From the NCBI GenBank assembly GCA_029962745.1, contig CM057157.1:27037433-27101432 (forward strand): a stretch of DNA of 64,000 bases, in the 5' to 3' direction. Source of the DNA: Echinometra lucunter (Eukaryota > Echinodermata > Echinoidea > Camarodonta > Echinometridae). Below are positions 45,509-58,100 of the stretch, piece after piece; within the stretch, counting starts at the first letter, position 1; each line of letters opens with the position of its first letter. The translations under genes and the position numbers were made by a program. The notes beneath the pieces were generated by a model. That model did no database searches and was not told where the DNA came from. It saw only the letters and a list, made by a program, of their open reading frames with translations.

Positions 45509-46170
45509 TCGACCGCTTCCCTAAAAAGTTAGATTTTTATATGATATCTTGCCTGAAAATTGTGCATTTAGATTTTTTTTAAAAAGGAAAGGGACCCAAT
45601 CACAGCTGCTGATCGAGCGAAGTGACTTCTATTCTTAAGCTTGATTGTGGGCCATCTCCCCCTTTTCCTGAAGACTACGACTAGATACACCATTCTCTAC
45701 TTTTGTAGCTTCCTACTTAGGTTCCTCACTTTCCTTTCTTCATTTTTATTCCTCTCTTTTCTCTCTTCTCATGATCAGATTTGGTTCCGATGGGAGTGTG
45801 CCGCTGAAGCTGTCAAACCCAACACCCTTGGGCGGAAAAGCGTACCCATTACTAGAGTTTTTATTTTCTTGAATGTGTACCTTGGCGCAAAAATGGGAGC
45901 AAAAGGGTGGGTATTTTTTTTAAAAGGTTAGCAATTAGAGCGACAAATTACCTAATACCTTATTAAACGAATAGCAACCCTCTACCCCTCGCCCATCCCC
46001 GTTTGTCATCCCCGAGGAGATGTTCTCCTCTGGGAGAGTTGTAATAAAAACAAAAAATACTGGATTAATTACTTAAGTTTGATTTATAAAAAGGAAAGAT
46101 TTATTTTACAGTTCCTCACGAGCAAGGCGTTGTCACAAAAACAAAATTTCATGCGTAATTTTGTCCATAA

Positions 46171-46562
46171 AGGGGGAGGGGTGTCCTCCGGGGGAGTTGG
46201 GTGATGGGAGTCATCCCCCGGGGAGTTGTGCTCCGGGGGAGTTGTCCTCAGGGGAGTTGTCCTCCGGGGGAGTCGTCCTCGGGGGGAGTCGTCCTCCGGG
46301 GGAGTTGTCCGCGGGGGAGTTGTCCTCCGGGGGAGTTGTCCTCCGGGGGAGTTGTCCACCGGGGGAGTTGTCTTCGGGGGAGTAGTCCTCCGGGGGAGTT
46401 GTCCTCCGGGGGAGATGTCCTCCGGGGGACCCGTCCTGCGGGGGACCCGTCCTCCGGGGGAGTCGTCCTCCGGGGGAGTCGCCCTCCGGGGGAGCTGTCC
46501 TCCGGGGGAGTTGTCAGGTGGGAGTTGTCCCCGGGGGAGTTGTCCTCCGGGGGAGTAGTCCT
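46171..46562 (-). repeat. 16-bp minisatellite, right outer domain
   Basis: Inverse complement of the left outer domain, about 392 bases against 394 on the left, with its own pattern of unit variants. Confidence 0.95.
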
Positions 46563-46577
46563 AGAACCCTTCAAAAC

Positions 46578-47228
46578 ATAGTAATCAGATTGCAAAATGA
46601 TATGTCCAAACCAAAATCTGAAAACAGGGATATGTTTATTTTAAAGTTCTGTGACGAAATTGAAGAGCAATATAACATTACTGTATGACTTTCATATCTG
46701 CACATTCAAAAAGTCCTTTTGATTGCTCTTGAATATGAAATTGCTCATTAAGAGCTATCAGTTTTCAACCTACAGGCCAATCAATAGCAATTTACTGCTG
46801 ACATAATCCCCAACTGAAACTATTTGAATGAATTCAACATGTGCTGAAGTCATTGTGACATGCAGCATAAACAACAGAGGGAGCTAGGTACCGTCGGTGT
46901 TGGATTCTAATTAAGTGGTGATGGTGTAATTAAAGCGCAAGGATTCCAACCAATTACATGGGACTTTTCCCCCTGATTGTAATTGTGAGGCCTTTTAAAA
47001 TCATTTGAGAAATTGCTTAGTGATCTTCGATGCAAGAAACTTAAAAAAGAGTTTTATGAGTGCATTGTTTACTATGCATCTGAGTATTTAATCATTGTAT
47101 TCTTTTTGAAATTAACAATCATTAGTTTTGATAACTGTCACTAAATTTTGACCTTGCCTGATACCAAAAGAGGGAGCTAGGCACAAAACACAAGTAAGTT
47201 CTATCAACTGTTGTGAACAGAAGGGTTA
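46578..47228. other. Unannotated contig end
   Basis: No gene or element recognised before the gap. Confidence 0.35.
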
Positions 47229-47728
47229 NNNNNNNNNNNNNNNNNNNNNNNNNNNNNNNNNNNNNNNNNNNNNNNNNNNNNNNNNNNNNNNNNNNNNNNN
47301 NNNNNNNNNNNNNNNNNNNNNNNNNNNNNNNNNNNNNNNNNNNNNNNNNNNNNNNNNNNNNNNNNNNNNNNNNNNNNNNNNNNNNNNNNNNNNNNNNNNN
47401 NNNNNNNNNNNNNNNNNNNNNNNNNNNNNNNNNNNNNNNNNNNNNNNNNNNNNNNNNNNNNNNNNNNNNNNNNNNNNNNNNNNNNNNNNNNNNNNNNNNN
47501 NNNNNNNNNNNNNNNNNNNNNNNNNNNNNNNNNNNNNNNNNNNNNNNNNNNNNNNNNNNNNNNNNNNNNNNNNNNNNNNNNNNNNNNNNNNNNNNNNNNN
47601 NNNNNNNNNNNNNNNNNNNNNNNNNNNNNNNNNNNNNNNNNNNNNNNNNNNNNNNNNNNNNNNNNNNNNNNNNNNNNNNNNNNNNNNNNNNNNNNNNNNN
47701 NNNNNNNNNNNNNNNNNNNNNNNNNNNN
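47229..47728. other. Assembly gap, 500 N
   Basis: Exactly 500 unknown bases, which points to a fixed-size scaffolding gap, not a measured one. Open frames that cross it are meaningless. Confidence 0.98.
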
Positions 47729-50700
47729 TATTCGTTCATCTGAAAATTATATTTACCATCACATCCATGTAGTTTTATGTATGCTTCTCTATGTGTTTTA
47801 AACATTATCTGGGACTACTGATATTTTTCTGAAAGATGTTGTCTTCTTCTTCGACTTCCACATATCTGAAAACATATTTTGAGAGCGACTTCTTGCAGGC
47901 ATTCTCAAAACACAGACATACACCTGCTTGTGAACACGTTAGCAGATTTATGTATTATTGCCAGGTCACATGACCCGTGTCAGGTGACCTGTCAAGTTTC
48001 GGGAGTGTGGGAAGGAAACTTGACATTGTCATTACCGGGAGAGGAGAAAGAAATGCGCATTTGATTTTGGCTGGAAGGCACATTTCGCAACTGTCAATTT
48101 GTGGGGATTTTTTTTCGAGTAATTTCTCTGTAAATGCTACTGTGCTCTTGTCTACTTTAATTGTTCCTGGCATATAGCTGAGAAAAGATTAATAGCAATG
48201 GAATAAGAGGTCACTTGTCTGAATGCAAGTGATTGATAATGTGATTTTTTTTTTCTTCTTCTTTTCATGTGATGTGACCTTCATCACCGTCTTCTCATCA
48301 TCATCATCATCATCATCTTATCTGATGGTTATCCACTTTGTTTAATTATCTCTTCTGCAAACAGGTAAGCAGATATCTTTAGTATGCTTTTAATTCAATA
48401 ATTTCAAGTATTAAGCATTTATTTCTTCTTAAAATATGCTTCCTTTCTTTACTCTAGGGAAGGCAATTCAACATTTCTTGCACAGGCTATATTTTGGTTA
48501 AACTTTATCAAATTCAGCGTTTTTCTTGTATTGCAACCCACTGAAAACAATTTCATGTTCTAATTTATAGTGTTTCTTTTTTCCATTTGTGGAAGCTTTT
48601 GGGACCGATTGGTACAGTAAATTGCCCTTGGTGTCATCTACAGTATATCTGTATTTGCACACACATATTCTCAGCATAGTTTTCAATCTTTCAACATTTC
48701 CCAAAGTCACTCCCAGGTAACCACTGATGTTTGAAGAAGAGAGCATCAAGGGATTTCTATCAAATGGCAACTTTCTTTCTGGAAGCTTTAGGGACTGATT
48801 GTGTACAGTGTGGTAAATTGCCCTTAGTGTCATATGTGATCTTTGCGTGCATGCACATACATTCTCAGCATGATTTTAAATCTTTTGACACTTCTTCAAA
48901 GTCACTTCCAAGTAACCACTGATGCTTGTAGAATAGCGCATCAAGGGATTTCCATAAATATGGCAACTTTCTTTCTGGAAGCTTTTGGGAATGATTGTGT
49001 ACACTGTGGTAAATTGCTCTTTGTGTCATTTGTGATTCTTGCTTGTATATATTCTCAGCATAATTTTAAAATCTTTTGACTTTTCCCAAAGTCTGACCAC
49101 TGATGCTTGCAGAAGAGCATCGAGAGATTTCCATAACATGGCAAGTTTCTTTCTGGAAGATTATTCAAATCTTGATCTCTCCAGCTGAGAGCCCGCCCAG
49201 AAGAGATGCAGATTTCTGCTCTCCATTGGGTAATTTCACGTGCCTCTGCTCTTGGGGAATAGAAATCGTGGAACCTCCATCAATCGACGCGTGATGAAGA
49301 TTCAGCTTTCTGGATGTTTAGCTCGGTGGAGCGTGCGCGAGGTGCGTATGCGTGCAGTTTCAAACCGCATGTGCATACTTTAATAGGCATACATTTATTG
49401 ATCAATCCTCCCAGTGAGAGGTTAGGGCAGGGGGAGAGAGGATGTTGGATGCGGATGTCATCGCTACGGCGACGGGGCTTGGGCACTCCCTAGTGATGCC
49501 CTGGAGCATCCTAAAGTTGTGTTCACACTACTTTGCAGTCATCGTTCTTTTTTGGGGGAGGGGGGACTGGTGAATTTCATTTCTATTGTGTTTGATGAGC
49601 ACTTTATGTTTGAGGAAATTTGACTTTTTTTTGAAATACATGTTTATGTTTGAAGTGTAAAATCTTTTCTTAATTGCCTGTAAAAGAAAATTAAGAATTT
49701 GGAGGCCAAGGGATTATTTTCTATTATGTTAGAATAGAAATTTACCCCTTTTGTGATATGTTTGTTCTTGACCATGATTTCAAGGCTCTTTTTAATACTT
49801 GCTCTAAATTCTCGATAGTCAAGATATATTGAAACATAGGCATGCAGTGTACTCACAGTTTATTTCTAGTTTTCACCTCGCTCATTAGTTCAAATATTTA
49901 TGATGTCATCATAAATCATTTATGTACTTTGTCTGGAAAAAATTCCTAGTAGACAAGGAGAAAGTTCATCTTAATATTCATAGAGAGGCTCTGATATCAT
50001 CCTAGTTAGTATCTGTTGTTAGTCATGCCCCCTTTGACGTAATAGCTCGTCTACAAAGCATATCAGCAGGGCATTGTTGTCTTGATAGTAAGAATCTATA
50101 CACAATGACCTCCAGACATAGCTGAGTGATTTGTGAAGATGGTTTTTGTTCTAGTTTAATTATTCAGATCCGGTCGGGAAGGGGGGGGGGGAGGGGCTTA
50201 TAAGTGCACTTTTGGTATAAGTTTTCAAGATCAAAGTTATGTGCATTACTCTGTGTGTGGGTGTGTGCGTGTGTGTGTGTGTGTAAGGACTCAGAAAAAG
50301 TAGGCACCCGGGACACTTGACACTGGTCCCAGAATCTTGGTGCTGACCCCCCCCCCATCTTAATTTTGTTTACAAAGGGATCAATGTAAGTAAACAGACC
50401 CTAAATTTCAATCCAGAGCTCCTACAAAACAGTTACATGGATATACGTAATTATAGATTTTTATTATACATGTATAATAACCAATTTTCACAAATTATTC
50501 AAATTTAGGGATGCTTCATTCACACGTAAATGATAACTTATCATTATCTTCATCTTCATCTTTATTTTACCCTTTGCCTGTTGAAGCCAGGTGGCCAATG
50601 TATTAAACCTTTGACACACAGATAATTCACTGTATATATTCAATGGGTTGAAACATCCTATGAAACGTAAGTATGGGATGGGTGTGAACGTGACACTAAG

Positions 50701-51904
50701 TTCATACACCATTGTAACATCCATCCACTTAGACGTATAATTCCTATTTCATCTCCCAATCTCAAATTTCCCCCTCTTGCTTCCTCCCAGGGGATTACCC
50801 CTCTTTGTCCGAAGCAGGGTCTGCTTGCGTTCGTTCTGGGATACGGGTCTTTGTCATATTAAAACTGAAATGAGACCCAGAGGCCGCTACTCCCGATCCA
50901 CTCTCTTCCGCATATTCATATATCTGAGCTTTATGAAATATGAATGCTGCTTTAATAGCTGTGTTATGTACATCCGAGCAGAAGTTTTATGTACAAGGTC
51001 CATAGGCCTTTGCCTTCCATACATTGTATATGCACAGATCCATTAGTAGCAGTTAAAAAATATCTTTTGAAATTAGATTTGAAATGAATTGATTTCAGTT
51101 TTGTTAAAAGATTGTGCGACACGACTTCTAGGAGGAACTATTCAGAATTTTGTAATGTAATGTAGGTAATGTAGTGGTCCAGATAATTACCACACAATTC
51201 GTTCTCTATTTTATTTTGTCATGTTTTATTGATTTTTTTTTCTCATTGGGATTATGTGAGGTGGCCCTCAAAATATTTTCAATAATGAAGGTGGGCCTCG
51301 AAAAAAAATATATAGCCAAAGCGGGCCTCGAGGTAAAAAAGGTTGAGAAGCACTGCCCTATTGCATCCTCCATTTACATTCTGGCCTTAGAAATGTGTTG
51401 TCTGATATTCAAATACATATTTTCATCATGTGAAAAAGTTTTGGCAAAATTCATGAAAATTATCAATACTTTTTCATACCTTTTTTTTTTTTTTTTGGGG
51501 GGGGGGGGGGGTCATGTCTCCCAGTCTCTCCCTGATATGATGCCCATGACTGGAATAAAGATAGGGGATTTTATGAATCTTGACAATCATTTTAAAGCCA
51601 CTTTAAGCATACCAGAGAGGATAATGAATACTTGTCTGCATGATGTTCAGTAATTACGTTGGCAGAGAGATAAATGCCCACAGCATACTAATTGAGGTAT
51701 TAAACTGAAGATTAAATTTAAGATTAAATCGAAGATTGAATTGGAGAAGCTTTCTGGCATAGAGAAGCAGAGATAATGCTCTTATTGAGTGTATTATTTG
51801 CAGTATTTAATTTACTTTTGGACTGTTCTTTTCTTTTTCTTTTTTTTTTCATTTTACCTGAGTTTCTTTTAAAGATGATTTGAAATAAGAAGGGAAACAT
51901 ATAC

Positions 51905-51988
<84 letters not shown>

Positions 51989-54766
51989 AAGAGAGAGAGA
52001 GAGAGCGCACACAAGAAAGTACAGAAACAGAAGGGGATGAGATGGGATGAGAGAGAGAGGAAAGAGACGGGGAAAATGGAGAAAGGGAGAGAAATCAAAA
52101 TGTAGAAAAACAGGGAGAGGAAGAGATAGAGAGAGAAAGGAAGAAGAAAGTGAGAGCTGAAGAAAAGATTGAGTGTGTGCAGAGAGAGGAGGAGGAAGAA
52201 GAAAGGGATGGCATTGGAGAAAGAGAGAGAGAGGGAAGGAGAGAGATAGAGAGGCAGAGGCAGATTGTGAGTACAAGGAGGGGTACATTGAGAGTGCAAG
52301 GGGGGGGGGGAGAACCCTCAGTTTTATTGATGCTGACTGAAATCTGTTACGGACTTGCTAATGTATGTTTTCTTTTAATATCCTGCCCTGTAATTGCATC
52401 AGATGCCAAAGTTTTTGTTGCAAGTGTTGAGGATTTGTAATTAAAGCAATCTTGTTAGTCTGTAGGTGACTCACTCACAAGGTCTGTTCTCTTGGGAGCT
52501 CTCTGACTAATCCAGCGTCAATTTTTCAGCATGATGAAAGAAAATTGGTTTGTGGGGAAAAATATAAGGAATACCAATATGAAACTTTGAAAGGTTAATA
52601 AGGACCTGATCAAGGTTTTGATATCAATTTAAATGGTTAAAGGTTTAAAACGGTAAATTCAAAGTCTGCAAAGATTTTTTACTTGGAGTTAATTTGTATT
52701 AGAGATAGAAGGAGGTCAATACAGATGCAATTGCATTTTAGTGTACAAGATAGAGTACATTTAGTTGAGTAATTTGTTTTTTTTAATTAGTTATGCTTCT
52801 GAATGCAAATGATGAAGTAGAGGGCTCAGTCTTGTCAATGAATTCAGATTGTTATTTATTTTTCATATATCATTAGGTTGTGATAAAACTTTGTTGTTTT
52901 GTAATGTAACCTTTGTCAAAATATCAATATCAGTCAGAGAGTCGGGGGTTTGAATCCCAGCCCGGCACTGACGTCCTTTAGCATGACATTAATCCACGTT
53001 TACCATTCTCCACCCAGGTGTAAATGGGGACCCAATATGCTAGAGCGCTACATATTTGGCCGCTAAGCTATGACGACCGGGGTAATAATGTTGGAGTGCC
53101 ATGAGTGTCAGAGTGGGTGCCATTACATAAAACTTGCTATTATAGTAACTTTGCCATCAATGGTAACTTTCATGGAATACTGGATTTTGATGGGCTGTTA
53201 TTGGCAACGTTATCATGGTAGTTACCATTGATGGCAAAGTTACTATAATTGCAAGTTTTTATGCAATGGTACCATGAGCGTTATACAAGAAGCCATTATT
53301 ATTATTATTATTATTATTAATATCTTTGATTTGGCATTTATTCAGATTATCTAAGAGGTCACATGTATGCAATATGCTCTTTGCTATTGAAAATCTCCAA
53401 GAGCTAATTACAGTGTGTCTTTGCAATTGTCATTTTGATTTGATATTTTTCCTTTAAGATACTATTAGTCACCCTGGGAAAGCCCTACCCCAAGGCTGTA
53501 GGTCGCTATGATCTGATTATGGGTGCATATTAAAGGTAAATTATTAGATTTGATACCAGCTAATTGCTGACGTTATTATTACAAACTTCTGATATTTGCT
53601 TTTTGTGTGGGTTCTGATACCATTTTGATACTTTTCCTTCTGAAGTTTTTCTTTGAATTTTAATTGATAGTAAATGCCTGCAGAAAAACAGAATGATATT
53701 CTCCATAGGGTACAAAGTTTTAAATTAGAAGTATTATGATGACATGAGACTTCACTTTGTCATCACATGTTTTTCTTTATAAAAACCTGTTTCAATAACA
53801 GGACACTTTTTCAACCATATCATTTCCTTTTTAAGTGTCCTCATCAATGTGTCAGTAGTCGTTAACTGTTTTTAGCCATATGTCTAGATATTTAAGAAGA
53901 TTTTTTTCTTCAGAATGTATATAGTCTTTCAGAGCTTTATATATCAATTTAGCGGGGGGGGGGGGGGGGGACAGTTTTAATAGTAAAAAAAAAGTTATTT
54001 ATGTACCTTCCATTGTTTGGTCTTGTTTTGTTTACTGAAGATCCTTCAGAATTTTCTGAAGTTACAGTGAAATTTAATTGCAGTGATTTTTATGTCTGAT
54101 ATTTCAATTTCTAACAGAAATATTTTAATGCTTTCCCGTGCTAAATTTCTCTTTTCTGTTTTTTCCCCCTGGGTAAGGGGGGAGGGTGTATTCTGGTTAT
54201 ATTCGGTGTCAGTCAGAATTAAAGCAAAGGGATACTTGAATGTCATCTGCTCTCATGTCAGTACCTGCTTGTTCTTCTTTTAATGGATTTAAAACGCAAG
54301 GTGAAGGTAGAAGTATAATGTTTCTTTGGGGTTTGGCATTCAGTCATCTCGCCATAATGTTAAGACGTTGACATGCCAGTTCTGCAATAAAGACAGGATT
54401 TCAAGATTTACCTGGGGATAACTTTCTGTCACTGTCATGTGACCAGGATGAAAAGGTTCTTAACCAGCTCAATGTCATACACTTTTGGGGGAAGAGATAA
54501 AGTACTGTTGAATATACATGTTGAACATACTGTTTAGACACAAAAAATCTGTGTTATAGCTATACTAAAAACAGTATAGCTACCGGTATACTGAAACCGT
54601 ATAGCTATACAATATACAATGAATTTCTTTGTCTGTACGCTCACTAACGAAATGCCGTATAACGAAACTACTGACTGAGCATTGTTTCGAACTAAAACTC
54701 GATAAAGAATCATCTTGTGTGTGTCTGAACGTATGGTGACCGTAGAACTGTATAACTGGGCAGGGC

Positions 54767-54811
54767 TTAAAGGCAATGGCTAACTTTGTGAGCAGCTGAT
54801 TTAGAAAATTC
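54767..54811 (+). mobile_element. R1 terminal fragment, 45 bp
   Basis: TTAAAGGCAATGGCTAAC through TTTAGAAAATTC is the left end of R1, cut at almost the same internal point as the reversed fragment at 26976-27026. Unrelated sequence follows. Confidence 0.75.
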
Positions 54812-55132
54812 ACATTTTTTTACCCCACAGTCAAAGTATGTTATGTAAAAAGCAATTCTTCTGAACAAACTTTGACTATGGGGTTAGAAAATGTGTAACT
54901 TCCAAGAAAATTGAGAAAATGTGAAATTTCGCGTACAAAGTGAATGGAGACCTGCTCGCATATGATGTCATCAGTGTTGCCAATTTGCAGAGCCGAGAGT
55001 AGTTTACTAGAAAATGTAAACGAGTGTAATTTTCTTATTCTTTGACCGATTTTGCTCATTTCTTTTTTTAAATGTTGTTCAAATTTATCTCCTTTTATTG
55101 ACACAGTGAAATTTCTAGGGTGGACTTACCCT
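54812..55132. other. Copy-B-specific 320-bp segment
   Basis: Contains a hairpin ACCCCACAGTCAAAGT/ACTTTGACTATGGGG (54822-54883) and ends with TAGGGTGGACTTACCCTTTAA, which looks like the terminus of another dispersed inverted-repeat element. No matching left terminus is present, so it is probably truncated. Confidence 0.5.
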
Positions 55133-58100
55133 TTAATTGTAATCTCTCTGCTCGGAAGGCATCATCTTGCTCTTGCATTAAAAAAAGTGTTATTATTATT
55201 GTTATTATTATTATTATTATTGTTATTATTTTGTGAAATGGTGATTTATACACCAATTTTGAGATTTCACAAGTATCATCATCAAAGGAGAAACAGTTTT
55301 CCCAATCTTCTCCATTTTTGAAAATTTTAAAGTAAATTTTTATAAATATCCTTACTCATATTTAATTGTAATCTCTCTGCTTTGAAGGCATCATCTTGCT
55401 CTTGCATTATTATTATTATTATTATTATTATTATCATTATTTATTTATTTATTTATTTATTTTATTTTATTTTTTCGGGGGGGGGGGGGTGTTTTTATGG
55501 ATATTATCATGTCTTCTGTAGTCTGTAGTTTGTGTCTTCCTTCCTTTACCCTATCCATTCGTCATTCTTCACTGATTAAAAAATGAAATCATGAAGGACG
55601 AGAGTAAATATTTTAAGAGTCTGGGATCTCTCCAAATTATTGACGTCTTCATGGAGATACCGTGGATGCAGCTGTGCTCTTTATCAGGTGGGCATTTCAG
55701 CAATGCAGCATGACATTTCAAATGTGATTGGAACATAAGATACATTTTATATTTACCTCACTGGAGTCTTAAAGAAAGTGAAACCCTGCGGACAAATCTA
55801 TTTCTGTGAATAAAGAGGAAAGAGAGAAGCAATTAAAAAAAAAGTTCCATCAAATTCTGTTACGAATTGAGATCTTCTTCTTAAATCGAGATATATCATG
55901 GAAAAATGTATTTGACACAATATATGTTGAGTTCACAAAGAGACAAGCAGCATTTTTAGAGATAATGGAAAAATATGAAATTTTGTGCACAAAACATATT
56001 GAGAGTTATCCATCTAAACCTGCCATTTTGAAGCAACATTTCCAATTTGAGGATCGCCATAGAAAGTAAATTGAGACTTTTCAAACTTTCATAACTTTCT
56101 CATTTTGACCGATTTTCATGGAACTTTCTTAAAATTGCTTCTCTCTGTCCTCTCTTTTCATTAAAATGCATATATCCTCAGGGTTTCATTCTTCTTTAAG
56201 CTTTGCCTGATGCAGTATGTAGTTATTATTAAAGGCATTGGCTAACTTTGTGAGCAGCTGATTTAAAAAATCCTCAAACTAAGATAAAACATGTGTATAT
56301 GAGTACTTGTACTAAAAAATCCTGAAATCAACCATAATTTGGAATGAAAAATTGTAAGTTAGATGCAAACCGCAATTTTATTATTTTTCATCTCGAGAGA
56401 CAATAAATAAGAGGACCGTTTTGCTCGAATTAAAAAATACCGTTATCTGCCTTCCGCCGCATGAAACGACAATACAAATGAAATTTTTAAAAATTATAAC
56501 AATGTTAACCAATGTCTTTAAAGGTTCTGTTCAGCATCTTTACATATTGAAACTGAAGGCAAGGTTGTTGAATAGTTTGGTAATTTTACAAGACTAAAAA
56601 AAAAAATATGTATATTTGTTTGGAAGTAAGCAACCAGGAGACGATGGTTTTAAATCCTCTCCTAGAGACTTGGTAATGAGGATTGATAGTTTACGAAATG
56701 GTATTGGTGTATCCGCTTGGTTTTGTACCTCAGCACACCCATTTAAGAGACCAGGGACTGATGGCTTAAAATTCTCTCCTAGAGACTTGGTATTGAGGAT
56801 TGATAGTTTACATTAGTGTATCCACTTGGTTTTGTACCTCAGCACACCCATTTAAAAAAAAATGGTGGTCTTTATGGTCAGATGGCCTTTGTATGCAGGT
56901 GATCACTGAAACAGGTTTGGCTGTATATTGATTTTGTTCAAGGAGAAGCCTATCCTATACACCAGTGCACAGTTGAGTCTGAGATCATAGATAAATCATC
57001 ATGACTACATGTGTTTTGTTTATTATTTAGGAAATCCAAACAATTTTCAACAAACAAGTAACTTTCTTTCGCTAAACCCTTGTGAGTTACGAGTACCTTC
57101 TCTAGCTAAATTGCACCTCCAATGTTTCAGAGTTCATTTTATTTGAAAATGACACAGAAAGGTGACACTAACTTTGTTTTTGAGGGACAGAGGGACCTTT
57201 ATTCAGTGTGATTGAATAGTATAAAATTGTGACACAGTGGGGCTCTTTTATTATGTTAGGAGGCTTTTCTAAAAGTTTTGGAAGCAGATCACCTTGATCA
57301 GCCCTTGTCATTTTGTATCCTTATTTGGTCATAATCACATTGATAAGGAATGCTTGTCCCTTGCAAAGAAAGTTTTGCCCTCCAAATTAGTTCTATGCAA
57401 ATTGGCAACTCTGTCAAAGCACATTATTCTGACCATATTGTGATGCATGTATTGAGCCTATACTATATATGGCTTTAGAAATAAACTCCTGAATGATTTG
57501 AAGAAATAAAGAGGATGACCCCCCCCCCCCAAAAAAGACTTTTCTGGAAAGGAATTCAAGGCTTTGAAGAGTGAAACGATGGTATACCCCATCCTTTGCC
57601 ACAGGTATTGTTTTCAAGGGAATCCCCTTGCCATTTACAATTAAAAGGGCAGACTATTAAAAGCATCCATGACAGTCAATCGATGATGCTTAGATGTGGT
57701 AGCAAAAAGAATTTTTGAACACAACTTGTTGATTATTGTCTCAACTTAACTTGCATAGAATTAAAACTATATGTACAATATGTTTTTGATTCTGTGTCTT
57801 GCCATGATTTCTAATGTATTAGTCTTTAAGAGAAACATCTGAAAGGAACTCCCAAATTAGTGCTATCCATTTGTAGCCTGCCCTAGCTTGTATCTACATT
57901 ATATCTGGTACTCCCCAGGAAGTAATTGGGATCCTGTAATTTGTTTTTATTTTGTTATTTAAAAGAAAAACAAGCAGAAAACAAAACAGCAATCAAAACA
58001 AAAACAAACAAACAAACAAACAACCCCAGCCCTCATTGCAGCCTAGAATTGCAGGTGTCTTGCTAGTTATCAAGTAAGATTAAGATATTAACCATCTTTT

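Larger units (their letters stand above)
42696..46568. mobile_element. TU/FB-type foldback transposon, 3.87 kb
   Basis: Left arm 42696-44258 and right arm 44826-46568 are inverse complements at high identity. Each arm has an outer domain of 16-bp GC-rich tandem repeats and a unique inner domain of about 1.16 kb (left) or 1.35 kb (right), and the middle is 567 bases. A 9-base direct repeat, CTTCAAAAC, lies immediately outside both ends (42687-42695 and 46569-46577) and is a likely target duplication. Outer tandem domain, inner domain and middle segment match the organisation known for sea urchin TU and Drosophila FB foldback elements. No transposase is encoded, so movement would depend on other elements. 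The 180-base length difference between arms is explained by a nested insertion. Confidence 0.85.

Noticed and set aside
47122..47805. Frames spanning 227 and 176 codons over the gap
   Set aside because: Made almost entirely of unknown bases.
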